Shown here one piece after another: positions 47,656 to 57,812 of a stretch of 64,000 nt of DNA (the first letter of the stretch is position 1; the number at the start of each line of letters is the position of its first letter). This DNA comes from Gaertneriomyces semiglobifer. Taxonomy: Eukaryota; Chytridiomycota; Chytridiomycetes; Spizellomycetales; Spizellomycetaceae. The stretch is from the NCBI GenBank assembly GCA_025558075.1, contig JAHLKF010000001.1, forward strand, positions 186,001 through 250,000. Reading direction: 5' to 3'. The notes under the pieces are model-generated. The model did no database searches, was not told where the DNA came from, and was given only the letters and a program-made list of their open reading frames with translations. Both the position numbers and the translations under genes were made by a program.

Positions 47656-49644
47656 ATGGACGTCCCCAAGGCGGTGCAGAACTATGTGAACAAGATGATC
47701 AATGAGGTGACAGGAATGAAGGTGTTACTCATGGACGCTGAGACGGTGAGACGAAATATTGGCAGGTCGCAATACTACAACGATGTTCTAAAACAATGAA
47801 TGGTAGACGTCGGTTATATCCATGGTCTTGACGCAGACCCAACTCTTGCAGCGCGAAGTGTACCTCATAGATAGACTGGACAACCGGCAAAGGGAGAAAA
47901 TGAGGCACTTGCGATGCGTATGCTTTGTAAGGCCAAGTCCGGAAAGCATACAGGCTCTAGTTGAAGAGCTTCGGGAGCCAAAATATGGAGACTACTACTT
48001 GTGTAAGTGACAAAGTGCCGTTGGCGTGCACCCACACGACTTCCAGTTGAGGCTCACCTTGTCTTCGTCTCAGATTTCAGCAACAGCCTGAGAAAATCTG
48101 ATATTGAGCGCTTAGCAGAAGTCGATGAGCATGAGGTCGTTCGCGAAGTTCAGGAATACTTTGCGGACTGCCTTGCCATCAACAGTGACCTATTTTCACT
48201 TAACATTCGCACTCCATTGTACACCGAGAACTTGCAAACCTGGGACCCGCGAACATTTCAGAGATCAACAGATGGAATTTTAGCGCTGCTGTTATCTTTG
48301 AAGAAAAAACCCTTAATTAGATATGAGCGCTCGTCTGCCCTGGCCCGGAAGCTCGCCGCCGAGGTTTCCTATCAGATGCAACAGGAAGGCCCTTTGTTCG
48401 ATTTTCGACGCCCGGACACCCCACCAATATTGCTAATTATGGACCGTCGGAATGATCCGGTTACCCCTTTGCTACTTCATTGGACCTACCAGGCTCTAGT
48501 CCATGAGCTTATCGGAATTGATAATGGTCGCGTGGATCTCAGTAATTTGCCAGACATTAGACCCGAGCTACGGGAAGTGGTTCTATCAGCGCTGCAAGAT
48601 CCCTTTTTCCAACAGAATATGTATCTGACAATAGGAGAACTTGGGACCAACATTAAGACATACGTGGACGAGTATCAGACGAAGCATAAGAGTAGCGCAG
48701 ATATCAAGAGTATTACAGACATGAAGCGCTTCGTCGAGGACTATCCGGAATTTAGAAAGCTTAGCGGGAATGTGACAAAACATGTCACTCTGGTTGGAGA
48801 AATCAGCCGACGCGTTAAGAATGAAAGTCTTATGGAGGTGAGCGAGTTGGAACAGGGCTTGGCAGTCAGTGAGAACCATACACAGGACGTGAAGGTGAGC
48901 TTGCCCATCCGAAGTCTTTAAGAACGCCAATCTAATCTCGAAATAGACATTACGGCAACTCCTTCCAAATTCTCAAATTCCTGTTGATCGCCGGATCCGA
49001 CTTCTTCTTTTATACGCACTTCGTTACGAAAAGTCTGTTAATAGCGTGACCAACGAACTAGTCAACTTGATGATACAATCGGGTGTACCTGAGAGTAAGC
49101 TTGCCGTTGTTTCCCAATTGATTCAATATGCGGGAACCGACTCGCGGCTGGAGGATATTTTCAGCAATCACAACCTTATATCTCGGACGCGGAATGTGTT
49201 CAAAGGATTGCAAGGGGTCGAGAACGTGTATACGCAGCACGTCCCACATTTGTTCACCGTGCTGCAAGATCTGGCCAAAGGACGGCTAAAGGACGCTTTG
49301 TACCCATTTATCAATGATAGCACCAAGGACAAGCCTCAAGACGTCATTGTGTTCTTTATTGGCGGGGTGACATATGCTGAAGCGGCAGAAGTGGCGAAGA
49401 TCAATGCCGGGCAAGTACAGGGTGTGAGCGGGTTGCGGGTGGTGATTGGCGGCACAAGCGTCCTCCGGGGAGAAAGGTGAAGTACCCTGGCTTCACACTG
49501 TTGCGTTTCACAATACTTACGATAAGCAATAGCTTCCTCAAGGACGCCGCAGACTCGGTCTCAATGTTCGGTGGAAAAGGAGCAAATATTTCAACCACCG
49601 GTAAGGACCTTGGGGAGAGGTTGAGGAGCAATCGGATTGCATGA
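47656..49644 (+). CDS. VPS45: Sec1/Munc18-family protein VPS45
   Basis: Binds the syntaxin Tlg2 and controls SNARE fusion at the trans-Golgi/endosome. Five exons: 47656-47745, 47807-48002, 48074-48894, 48947-49477 and 49533-49644. The start MDVPKAVQNYVNKMINEVTG with MKVLLMDAETTSVISMVLTQ and QLLQREVYLIDRLDN is characteristic. SM-protein features are RCVCFVRPSPESIQALVEEL, NSDLFSLNIRTPLY, PPILLIMDRRNDPVTPLL (the DRxxDxxTPLL motif with RRNDPVTPLL), DIKSITDMKRFVEDYPEF and KDKPQDVIVFFIGGVTYAEA. Full length, about 580 residues. It is probably not VPS33 or SLY1, since the N-terminal and FIGGVTYAEA stretches are VPS45-like. Confidence 0.94.
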
Positions 49645-50341
49645 TTCGTTTTGTCCTCTGTGCACCTCAATATATCACAGTTTTTGGTTTGGTGCGTTCA
49701 AGATCCTGATACCATTGATAACAGCGCGATGAGTGCAAGTTTACGCAAGTAATACGGTCATTATTTACTGGCTACAAATAGGCAATTGTCGTAACACTCG
49801 GAAGGGAACCGTGGCTCTTGGAAGAGTCAGTCATTGGAATTAGCGTCCTACGACGTGTCTGCAATGACACTACTTAGCTAGGCAGCGCAAATTGTCGGAT
49901 ACCCGGTAAGCGTAACGCCATAGCGGTGGCCAGGTAGGTAGCATAGACTTCTTACAATATGCAAATTTGTCCTCCCATCTGCAACCATCACTGCTGGCCG
50001 GAGACGTGGGTATCGCTCTAACTGAGCCGAAGTCTGTAATCAATTCATGATCCGGGGGATGAACTGAATTCAGGATATAATTCGTACGCTTCAAGGACGC
50101 CGCAGTGATTCTCTCCCAGTTTCGACTCTGCAAACTCAGGCTCCCATGCAATCCGTTGTTGCATTCCTACAAAGACATGGACAGCACTTGAGGTGACATT
50201 TGACATGTATTGATGACCTCAGACAACCCGTACAACCATCATCGCCAGTAATGAGCGGTCCATCAGCAACATAACTGGTATGGACACCTCTAAGCGCATC
50301 TCGAACTAATGAGCTAAATGAACGGTAGTCGCAATAGCTAC
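49645..50341. other. Long convergent intergenic between VPS45 and eS30
   Basis: Unusually long (about 700 bp) for a tail-to-tail gap here, where others are 47-60 bp. A minus-strand ATG frame of 93 codons (50151-49870) is present but unrecognised. No clear snoRNA C/D or H/ACA boxes could be defended. Confidence 0.35.
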
Positions 50342-50943
50342 TTATTTGCTGTTGGGGGAGGGGTTCATCTGAACGAAGATTATGGTTATCAAACCAGTAA
50401 ACTGACGGTATACTCGTTAAAGTACTCACCTTCCGCTTGCCGAAGGATGCAACAGCGTTGACGAAGCGGCGGTTGTAAAGAATTCTCTTCTTAGCACGGC
50501 CTGTTCAGAGCATCATTAGCGTGCTGCGTCGCAAGTGCATAATTACCACTAGCGGGCAAACATACCAGTCTTCTTCTTCTTCTTCTCTTGCTTCTCGACC
50601 TTGGGGCATTGACCCTTGACCTTACCGGCACGAGCGAGGGATCCGTGAACCTTACCCTATTATCATGACCTCGCATTAGAAATTGGCCTCCAAAAGTACG
50701 TTTCCAAACTTGCTCAACCCTGACATCAGCCAGACTACCCCATCCGAATCCAAATAATACTAGAGCCCATCAACGCATGCTGCTCGAGTCTATCGGTATC
50801 GGCGACATATCCCAACCCGCTAGCAAATCATTGCATCCCCCCAAGTGACAACCACTCCAAACAATCACACCCCATTCCAAAGCATCATCCTCAACATGGA
50901 ACCCATCACCACTCTGCAAATTCCACCTGTCCATACGCACCAT
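50342..50943 (-). CDS. RPS30: 40S ribosomal protein eS30
   Basis: Small ribosomal subunit protein. Exons: ATG-only exon 50943-50941 (followed by GTGCGT), then 50656-50566, 50500-50430 and 50368-50342, giving 63 residues. The exons encode [54 protein letters not shown] and MNPSPNSK, the full eS30 sequence pattern. There is no ubiquitin-like fusion, as in other fungi. Three exons are certain from protein similarity; the ATG-only first exon and its 284-nt intron are my best fit and could be replaced by another upstream ATG. Divergent from HOM6. Confidence 0.88.
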
Positions 50944-51287
50944 CGTGAATTATCTCTTTATTTCGAGCGACGGATGTCGGTTATTGTGAAAAGTAGAGCT
51001 TCTTTTGGCGTGGGCTTTCGACCGAGGGGGGACCTTTTGGCGACGTCGCCGGTCACGGCAGAAAAGGTCATGTGACACACATTTCGCAGCTCGCTTACGT
51101 ACGTGATGATATTGATAATAAGATCTGGTGGCACGTGATGTGTTTAATGATAAAGATCATAACGCGGCCCCCTGAACTTCCTTTCGAGATTGAGACTTGA
51201 AGCGCTGAAGCGACGACTCTGATCCACCTACTGCAGCGTTTGCACTGAATCGAAACGTCAACAGGGTGAGCGACACTGCGGAACAAG
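50944..51287. other. Divergent promoter of eS30 and HOM6
   Basis: 344 bp with CACGTGATG (51132) and no coding signal. CACGTG is a bHLH-type site; I infer only that it could regulate either gene. Confidence 0.4.
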
Positions 51288-52523
51288 ATGGTGCTCAATC
51301 TGGCAATTATTGGTCCTGGGCTGGTGGGGTCCGAATTCATTACTCAGGTGTCCCGATCACCGTTTCTGAGGATCGTCGCTGTAGCCAACAGCAAGCAGAT
51401 GGTGTACAACCCCGCAGGTCTAACAAAGGAGACGTGGACAACCGAACTCTCAAAATCTTCCGCCAAATCCGATCTCGATGCGCTTACCCGGCAAGTGGCT
51501 GCTAGTAAGCCGTGCGTCGTAATAGATTGCACCAGTTCGGACTCTGTGGCGGCCATGTATCCCTCATGGCTTAAACAAGGCCTCCATGTTGTCACCCCCA
51601 ACAAGAAGGGGTTTAGTGGCAGTCTCGGATTGTGGAAGGACATCTATGCTAGCACAACCGCCCAAACAAAAGTCTACCATGAGAGTACCGTGGGGTGAGA
51701 CCGTGCGTTGACGCTCGCTCTGGCGACGTGCTCTTACTGACAACCATCAATGACAGTGCCGGATTGCCCATCCTCAGCACTTTGAAGGACTTGGTTGAAA
51801 CAGGAGACGAAATCGAACGCATTGAAGGCATCTTTTCCGGCACCCTTTCTTACATCTTTAATAACTTCTCGACTGTGTCCGCTCCCGCAACAAAGTTCTC
51901 TGAAGTTGTTTCCGTAGCTAAAGAACGAGGATACACCGTAAGTCCCACCGGAGTTCTTGAGATTTTGATCAAGAGTTAATGAACGTGTGGTTTTAGGAGC
52001 CTGATCCGCGCGATGATTTAAATGGCATGGACGTTGCTCGTAAAGTTGTGATTCTTGGCCGCGTAGCAGGCATTGATCTGGACCTCAGCACTTTGAATGT
52101 GGAGAACATTGTTCCGGAGAAGCTGCGGGATGTTGCTACCGCTGAATCGTTCATGGACCAGCTCCCGACCTTTGACGACCATTTTGCAAAGCTAAATCAG
52201 GAAGCTGCTAAGGAAGGCAAGGTGCTTCGTTACGTTGGCCTCGTGGATCCCAAGGGAAATAGTTCCGTCAAACTCTTGAAGTAAGCGAAGCCTGGCGATC
52301 ACATACAACGCTCAAACTCGTATTGATACGCCCTTTATCTAGGTATCCCGCATCCCATCCGTTCGCATCATTGACTGGTAGCGACAATATCATCGCATTC
52401 ACAACCAAAAGGTTTCCAAGTCCGCTCATCATCCAAGGAGCAGGGGCAGGAGCTGCCGTAACAGCATTCGGCATGTTCTCCGATGTCCTGAAAATCGCTC
52501 GCAATCTTGGCCTCGTTGGGTAG
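51288..52523 (+). CDS. HOM6: Homoserine dehydrogenase
   Basis: Reduces aspartate semialdehyde to homoserine (threonine and methionine synthesis); cytosolic, NAD(P)-dependent. Four exons: 51288-51694, 51757-51937, 51997-52280 and 52343-52523. MVLNLAIIGPGLVGSEFITQ holds the nucleotide-binding GxGxxG. The active domain has GLHVVTPNKKGFSGSLGLW, VYHESTVGAGLPILSTLKDL, ERIEGIFSGTLSYIFNNFS, EPDPRDDLNGMDVARKVVIL and DNIIAFTTKRFPSPLIIQGA with GAGAAVTAFGMFSDVLKIA. It is the short fungal type of about 350 residues, without an ACT domain or aspartokinase fusion. Confidence 0.95.
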
Positions 52524-52718
52524 ACCTTTACTGTAACATGCTACTCGTACCATACTCGTAGAGCCAGCCTCGTTATGTTGATGTTTACTGCGTCGTTGAA
52601 ATTGTGGTTTCATTCTTCGATACTTTTGCAGGTTCATCAGCCAGAATGTCGGGTACGGACTGCCAGTAGTGGAAATGAAGGGTCAGTTCATGCCAACAGG
52701 GAGGGCAAACTAATGCGA

Positions 52719-52905
52719 TTATTTCCAAAGCAGCATACGAACCATATCCGGCTTCATTAGCCTGTGGATGAAAGCACTGCCTGACCGAACAGTTACAATC
52801 ATGATGGAGAGAAACCATTCCAAGCAGCTGAGAGAGATGATGCTTACCAGTAAACATGCCACCCAAAACGGCAGCAAATGTCCATCCTCTGTGAAATGTG
52901 TACAT
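52719..52905 (-). CDS. Candidate microprotein, 39 aa, two exons
   Basis: ATG 52905 starts MYTFHRGWTFAAVLGGMFTG. A GTAAGC donor at 52847 and a GGTCAG acceptor at 52781 join it to SAFIHRLMKPDM and an end LLWK. The intron is 67 nt, typical here, and the joined product has one membrane-like segment with a basic end, like small subunits of mitochondrial complexes. A longer ending (about 55 aa) is possible if a further intron joins KPDM to SVPDILADEPAKVSKNE. It sits between HOM6 (plus) and another plus-strand gene that starts 145 bp away, so a divergent promoter would serve it. No family assigned. Confidence 0.45.
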
Positions 52906-53050
52906 AGCTGTGTTGTGGTTTCCGTATGATGATGAAGTTTACAGTGGTTTCAAAGATCTCGGTTGGGCAAAATCATCCTGAAATTTCCAGGGCGACGAAC
53001 GAATTGCCGTCGCAGGTCTGATCACTTGCACAATCAAGACAACGAGGATC

Positions 53051-53644
53051 ATGTCTGCAGTCCCACTCGCTATCCAAGTTGGCGGATCTGCCATATCCGT
53101 CTGCGCCTTATATGGAACTTATACCGAATCACAACGGCTACTTCCACCAGGCCCTTACGCCCAAGTGGCCGCCGGAGCAGTCGGTGGGACCGTCCTTGCC
53201 ATGACATCGATTCCCATGAACATACCCATCTTCCCGGAAACTTCAAGTGAGCACGCTGTGAAGCTCCCTGGTACACATTTACGAAACATTGCGAAAACTG
53301 CGTCCGGCTATGCATGTTTTTTCGCGGTTTCTGAGGGGTTACGCACCGGAATCTACAAGGCAAGATTAACGGAGGCTGAAAGAAAGGGAGTTTCGTTGCC
53401 ACCGAGGGAAGATGACGCACAATGGCATATGACGAACTTTCTAGCTGGTGGTGTTGCTGGGATCGCTTATCGCGCAGCGACGCTACCATTCTTCAAGGGT
53501 ATTGAGAACCCTCTTCTTACAAGTAGTGGCTTTGGAATTTTAGCAGGAACTTTTATAGCGATGGGAACGATGATGGCTGGATTTGGTTGGGTTGATACGG
53601 CATTTAACATCGAGCCACATTCGGAGAGATGGATGAGGAAGTAA
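53051..53644 (+). CDS. Small Gly-rich membrane protein, Tim17/22/23-like or degenerate carrier
   Basis: An intronless frame of 197 codons from ATG 53051. Four weakly hydrophobic, glycine-rich segments can be seen: PLAIQVGGSAISVCALYG, QVAAGAVGGTVLAMTSIP, AKTASGYACFFAVSEGLRTG and NFLAGGVAGIAYRAATLPFF, followed by FGILAGTFIAMGTMMAGFGW. Gly-x3-Gly spacing, the FFxxxEGLR stretch and the small size resemble the Tim17/22/23 family (including complex I NDUFA11), while LAGGVAGIAYRAATLPF also resembles a mitochondrial carrier half-repeat. No cleavable presequence. A mitochondrial inner-membrane role is likely; the precise family is open. Confidence 0.55.
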   Translation: MSAVPLAIQVGGSAISVCALYGTYTESQRLLPPGPYAQVAAGAVGGTVLAMTSIPMNIPIFPETSSEHAVKLPGTHLRNIAKTASGYACFFAVSEGLRTGIYKARLTEAERKGVSLPPREDDAQWHMTNFLAGGVAGIAYRAATLPFFKGIENPLLTSSGFGILAGTFIAMGTMMAGFGWVDTAFNIEPHSERWMRK

Positions 53645-54188
53645 ACTAGAACTGAAAGCGCAACAGTAATTAGCGTTATACTATGATACCATCCTGCCAC
53701 GAGTTTTCGTCTCCGCCGTTGACTTCTCTGATATTCAGTTTCCCAACGTGTTCGGAACTTGCAACAGCATACCCGGGCGCTTTGTCCTTCCAATGACCTG
53801 CTCTTTTCTGAAAGACTTTACACCCATCCGAAGCACAGATCTCCAATCGCAGAAAACCAAAGGCCGCCAATGCATCCGGCTGCCAGATGGCACTGCCCAG
53901 CATGCAATGGACCCATAGTATTCATGCCTGCCATAATTTTTGTCCCAGATGAAGCCAGTGACAAAGGCGCGACGACCAACATACGCTAACCCTAACACTA
54001 CGATATCGAACGCGTCGCCTGGTGTGCGCACTCCAACCTCGCGAACTTATCTCAGTCTTTGCCGAACCTGCGACGACTTCAACGACGGACTCATTAGCGT
54101 AGAGTCAAGATCTTGGACGTTCCTGGTCCATCTCGCAGTTTCCGTGTGTCTACTCACCCCTTCTCTGCCTGCCATCTGACACTTCACA
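53645..54188. other. Intergenic before MCC beta
   Basis: Overlapping minus-strand frames (54031-53735 starting at GTG, and 53903-53676) are open, but the splicing and start remain unconvincing. It must hold the MCC beta promoter. Confidence 0.35.
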
Positions 54189-56135
54189 ATGATTCTGGCC
54201 CGCGCGCGTACCTCCCTCGCTTCCATTCGAGGTCCTTCTCGACAGGCCGCTGGTATGGTATTTGCAACCCGTTCGCCCATATCGAGATGGATTAATAGCG
54301 TTGCGGATATTGGCCCTGTCATCGAAAACACCATCGACGTGGACTCTGATCTCTTCAAGGTACGTAAACCTTACCGACATCCGACGATGTTTGACTGTGA
54401 TAGCTATTACGGATATTAAACGAGTTTGGCATGTGGTTGACTTTCAATAGGAGAATGCTGCTGCACAGGAACTGCTCATCAAGCAATTGCGCGCGGATGT
54501 AGATAAGATTAAACTAGGTACGTACGCCTGGTCTTGGCGCCTGTTAGATCCTTGCGCGACCTAATATGTATCGATGCGTAGGAGGTGGACCGGACGCACG
54601 GAAACGACACTTGTCACGTGGAAAGTTGCTTCCAAGAGATCGTATTGATGCTTTGATTGACCCCGGCTCGCCATTTCTGGAACTTTCCCAGTTTGCTGGA
54701 TACGAACTTTACGAGGATGATGTCCCTGCCGGCGGTATTATTACAGGCATTGGTCGTGTCAGTGGTGTGGAGTGTGTTATAGTGGCAAACGATTCGACGG
54801 TGAAGGGTGGCTCGTACTACCCAATCACTGTCAAGAAGCATCTTCGCGCGCAGGAAATTGCAAAGGAAAACCGACTTCCGTGCATTTACCTTGTCGACTC
54901 TGGAGGTGCCAACTTGCCAAGGCAGGCGGATGTCTTCCCTGACAAGGAACACTTTGGCCGCATTTTCTACAATCAGGCGAACCTCTCTGGTGCTGGTATA
55001 CCTCAAGTGGCCATCGTCCTTGGATCTTGCACCGCTGGCGGTGCTTATGTGCCAGCAATGGCCGATGAAAGTGTCATTGTACGCAATCAAGGAACCATCT
55101 TCTTGGCCGGTCCTCCTCTCGTTAAGGCCGCTACGGGTGAGGTAGTTTCCGCCGAAGAGCTTGGCGGTGCCGACTTGCACTGCAAGACATCTGGAGTGAC
55201 GGATTACTACGCGCAATCTGACGAGCACGCTCTGCACATGGGGCGCCAAATTGTGGCTAACCTCAATTTCCAAAAGCCCAAGCAGGTAACAATTACCCCT
55301 CCGGAGCCACCTGTATACTCGCCCAGTGAGATGGGCGGGATTGTGGGTGACAACCTGCGCAAGCCTTTTGACATGAAACAAGTTATTGCGCGTATTGTGG
55401 ATGGTAGCAGGTTCAGTGAATTCAAGGAGCACTACGGCAACACCTTGATTACTGGTAAGTAAGAAAGCCCTCAGTCCCGAGTTATCAAACGGCGTAGCTT
55501 ATAACTGTCTGTTAGGCTTCGCGCGTATCCACGGCTATCCGGTCGGTATTCTTGCAAACAATGGGATTCTGTTCTCAGAGTCCGCCGTAAAAGGAGCACA
55601 TTTCATTGAGCTCTGCTCTCAAAGAAAAATACCCCTCATTTTCCTGCAAAACATTACCGGATTCATGGTTGGGAAGAACGCAGAAGCGGGTGGTATTGCA
55701 AAGAACGGAGCAAAGCTCGTCACTGCTGTCGCGTGCGCCAATGTACCAAAGTTTACGATTTTGTGCGGTGGTTCGTTTGGCGCTGGTAACTATGGGATGT
55801 GTGGTCGTGCGTACAGCCCGCGTTTCCTCTGGACATGGCCCAACTCTCGCATCAGTGTGATGGGTGGAGAACAAGCGGCGAATGTATTGGCTCAAATCAC
55901 CCGGGATGCCAAGGAGAAGAAAGGTATCAACTGGCCGGTAGAAGAAGAAAAGGCATTTATGGACCCTATTCGGGCGAGATACGAAGCAGAAGGGCACCCA
56001 TACTTTGCTAGTGCCCGGTTGTGGGACGACGGAATCATTGAACCGGCCGCAACACGCGATGTTCTTGGCCTTGGTCTCTCCGCCGCGATGAACGCCCCCA
56101 TGGAGAAGACCAACTTTGGTGTGTTTAGGATGTAG
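54189..56135 (+). CDS. MCCB: Methylcrotonoyl-CoA carboxylase subunit beta, mitochondrial
   Basis: Carboxyltransferase subunit of the biotin enzyme in leucine degradation; mitochondrial matrix. Four exons: 54189-54359, 54451-54517, 54582-55454 and 55516-56135. A presequence ([20 protein letters not shown]) is followed by [20 protein letters not shown]. Next come the N-terminal crotonase-like domain ([60 protein letters not shown]) and the C-terminal one ([60 protein letters not shown]). It ends [13 protein letters not shown]. The [12 protein letters not shown] stretch separates MCC beta from propionyl-CoA carboxylase. The alpha subunit is not in the window. Confidence 0.95.
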
Positions 56136-56244
56136 AATCTAGATAGCGTCGTCTAGAATGTCGCGATTGATGGGCCTGTGGCATGTTATACACAATATAT
56201 ATTTTGATATGGTTACAGGAAGCGTTATTGTCACAAGTGCAAAT

Positions 56245-56930
56245 TTACATGAAGCCCATAGCTGCAACGGCGGCCAATGCGCCAGCGCTGACCATACTGC
56301 TAACACCCCAGTGAGCAGCACTGCTGTCTTGTGCTGCGGTTCGGAGGTTGGAGGACATGAGGGGAAAGTCCTCGACTTTCAGAAGGGTGTTATTTCTGAA
56401 GAAAGTCAGCTTGGGTGCGGAGGGGCCGTTCCAGTTGGTGACCTCGCCGTTTTCACAACTTTGTACGGTTTCAAAGGCCAGAGTATCACCGTCAGTGGCA
56501 TTAGGCAGTTTGCATTGTATGTTGAAGTCAAGGTAGTATGCGTCAGGAAGGTATCCGCCAAACCAAGTCACAGTGTCGAGAGTCTTGTTGATGAGCGTGC
56601 CGTGTGAGTCAATTGGTGGGTTCAGGTCACGTTCTGCAAGCTGGATTTGCCAGCCAGCGAGCATCTCTGGCTTGACGGAGGTGACACCATCGGGGATCTT
56701 GACAGTAACGCGAGTGGTTGATGTCTTGTTGCATCCATGTGCTGGAAGGGTTTCATCAGCGAACAGTCCGAGAGGGCATTTGATGAAGAACAAGTCGGAT
56801 ACTCACGAATACGGATGCCAATTTGGGTGCTCCTGTTGGGAATGGCAACCGGTGGTTGAAGAGAGGCATGGCCGCTAACGCCGGCCACACCGGCGGCAAC
56901 AAGAAGAATCAGAGAAGTGAAGGAAACCAT
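56245..56930 (-). CDS. YcnI-domain (DUF1775) copper-binding surface protein
   Basis: Two exons: 56930-56807 and 56741-56245, giving 206 residues. The signal peptide MVSFTSLILLVAAGVAGVSG is followed at once by HASLQPPVA. Bacterial YcnI uses such a mature N-terminal His as a mono-histidine brace for Cu(II). Across the splice reads RIPHGCNKTSTTRVTVKIP and DGVTSVKPEMLAGWQIQL, then TVTWFGGYLPDAYYLDFNIQ, LPNATDGDTLAFETVQSCEN and NWNGPSAPKLTF, the DUF1775 signatures including the Trp near the metal. The last 35 residues end in Ser/Ala and VSSMVSAGALAAVAAMGFM, like a GPI-attachment signal. It is probably an extracellular copper-binding or copper-handling protein. The family is mostly bacterial. Confidence 0.85.
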
Positions 56931-57008
56931 TGTGGGTCCGACGGATATGAGTGAGATAAAGTGGAAAGTTGAGTGAGGTTGCTGGTTCTGAGTGAGCAAA
57001 CGGTCGAG

Positions 57009-57085
57009 GGCAAAAATCCCGCACGCTCCATTTATAGCCGCGAGCTCGTCTAATTGACGACCTTGCGCTCAGTGGCAAAAATCCC
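57009..57085 (-). promoter_or_regulatory. Paired GGCAAAAATCCC direct repeats and TATA box
   Basis: GGCAAAAATCCC occurs at 57009-57020 and again at 57074-57085, 65 bp apart, on either side of a minus-strand TATAAA (57031-57036). That TATA lies about 100 bp before the ATG at 56930. The exact 12-bp repeat in one promoter suggests a transcription-factor site, possibly metal-responsive; that is inference. Confidence 0.5.
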
Positions 57086-57692
57086 TCATTTACCTGAAAC
57101 GGAAGGGTGACACGCGGAGTGACGCGCCCATCTTTTGCCCCTGAACACTCCGACGCTCCGGTGTGTGATAACGACGTGGAGTTATTGGCGTTATCGATTG
57201 AAGCCACTGCCAACTGAACGGTCTGGACCCAGAATTCATGAAAAATAGGCGTGACAGTGGGCTTATTTAATCAAGTGTCCTCTGTTGAGGTCTTCGTTTG
57301 GAGGAGACAGATGAATGCCATAATCGATGTGGCGTGCCAATTGGTGAGAACGTTTGGAAAGGGAAATTATCAGGCAAGTTATTAACTGTTGCAAGAGCCA
57401 GAATGCGGCTTCTTCGTTCTATAATGGATGAACAGGGCTCTGAACTCTCGCGTCCAGTACTAGCTAGATATAGAGATTGTTTGGACAATGGATTTCGTAA
57501 CAACTTGCAATCAAGTTCAGAGAGGTTAAATAATCCTCCAGTCGCTCCACTGAACCGTCACATCATCGGAGCACAACTAGGCTTGCGAAGCCAAATGGGC
57601 TGTCTTAGCTCATAGAGAGCACTGCGAGCAATCATGGCTCTGCCGAGGAGGGTGAGTCCTTACCTCGCAAAACCCCAAACGCCAGCAGTTTT

Positions 57693-57732
57693 ATTGATAT
57701 CAATAGTTCATTATATCAATAAGAGTCACGTG
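57693..57732 (+). promoter_or_regulatory. Palindrome and E-box upstream of uL22m
   Basis: ATTGATATCAAT at 57693-57704 is a perfect 12-bp palindrome. A half-like TATATCAATAA follows at 57711, and CACGTG lies at 57727-57732, about 80 bp before the ATG. Function unknown. Confidence 0.4.
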
Positions 57733-57812
57733 CCTCGGAACATTTGAGCTCTTTTGAAGCTAGATTTTGAAAGTTCACCACTCGGCACATTTGACAAACG
57801 TGAAGCGAAGCC

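Larger units (their letters stand above)
56931..57812. other. Divergent promoter of the YcnI-type gene and uL22m
   Basis: 882 bp. It holds the paired GGCAAAAATCCC elements and TATA box near the YcnI-type gene and a 12-bp palindrome with CACGTG near uL22m. An open frame at 57298-57615 begins with TTG and shows no family. No RNA gene seen. Confidence 0.5.

Noticed and set aside
53654..54031. Minus-strand gene upstream of MCC beta
   Set aside because: Three overlapping frames are open; the longest begins with GTG, and no splice combination gave a convincing product.
57298..57615. 105-codon frame in the YcnI/uL22m promoter region
   Set aside because: It begins at TTG, has no recognisable domain and the opposite strand is equally open.
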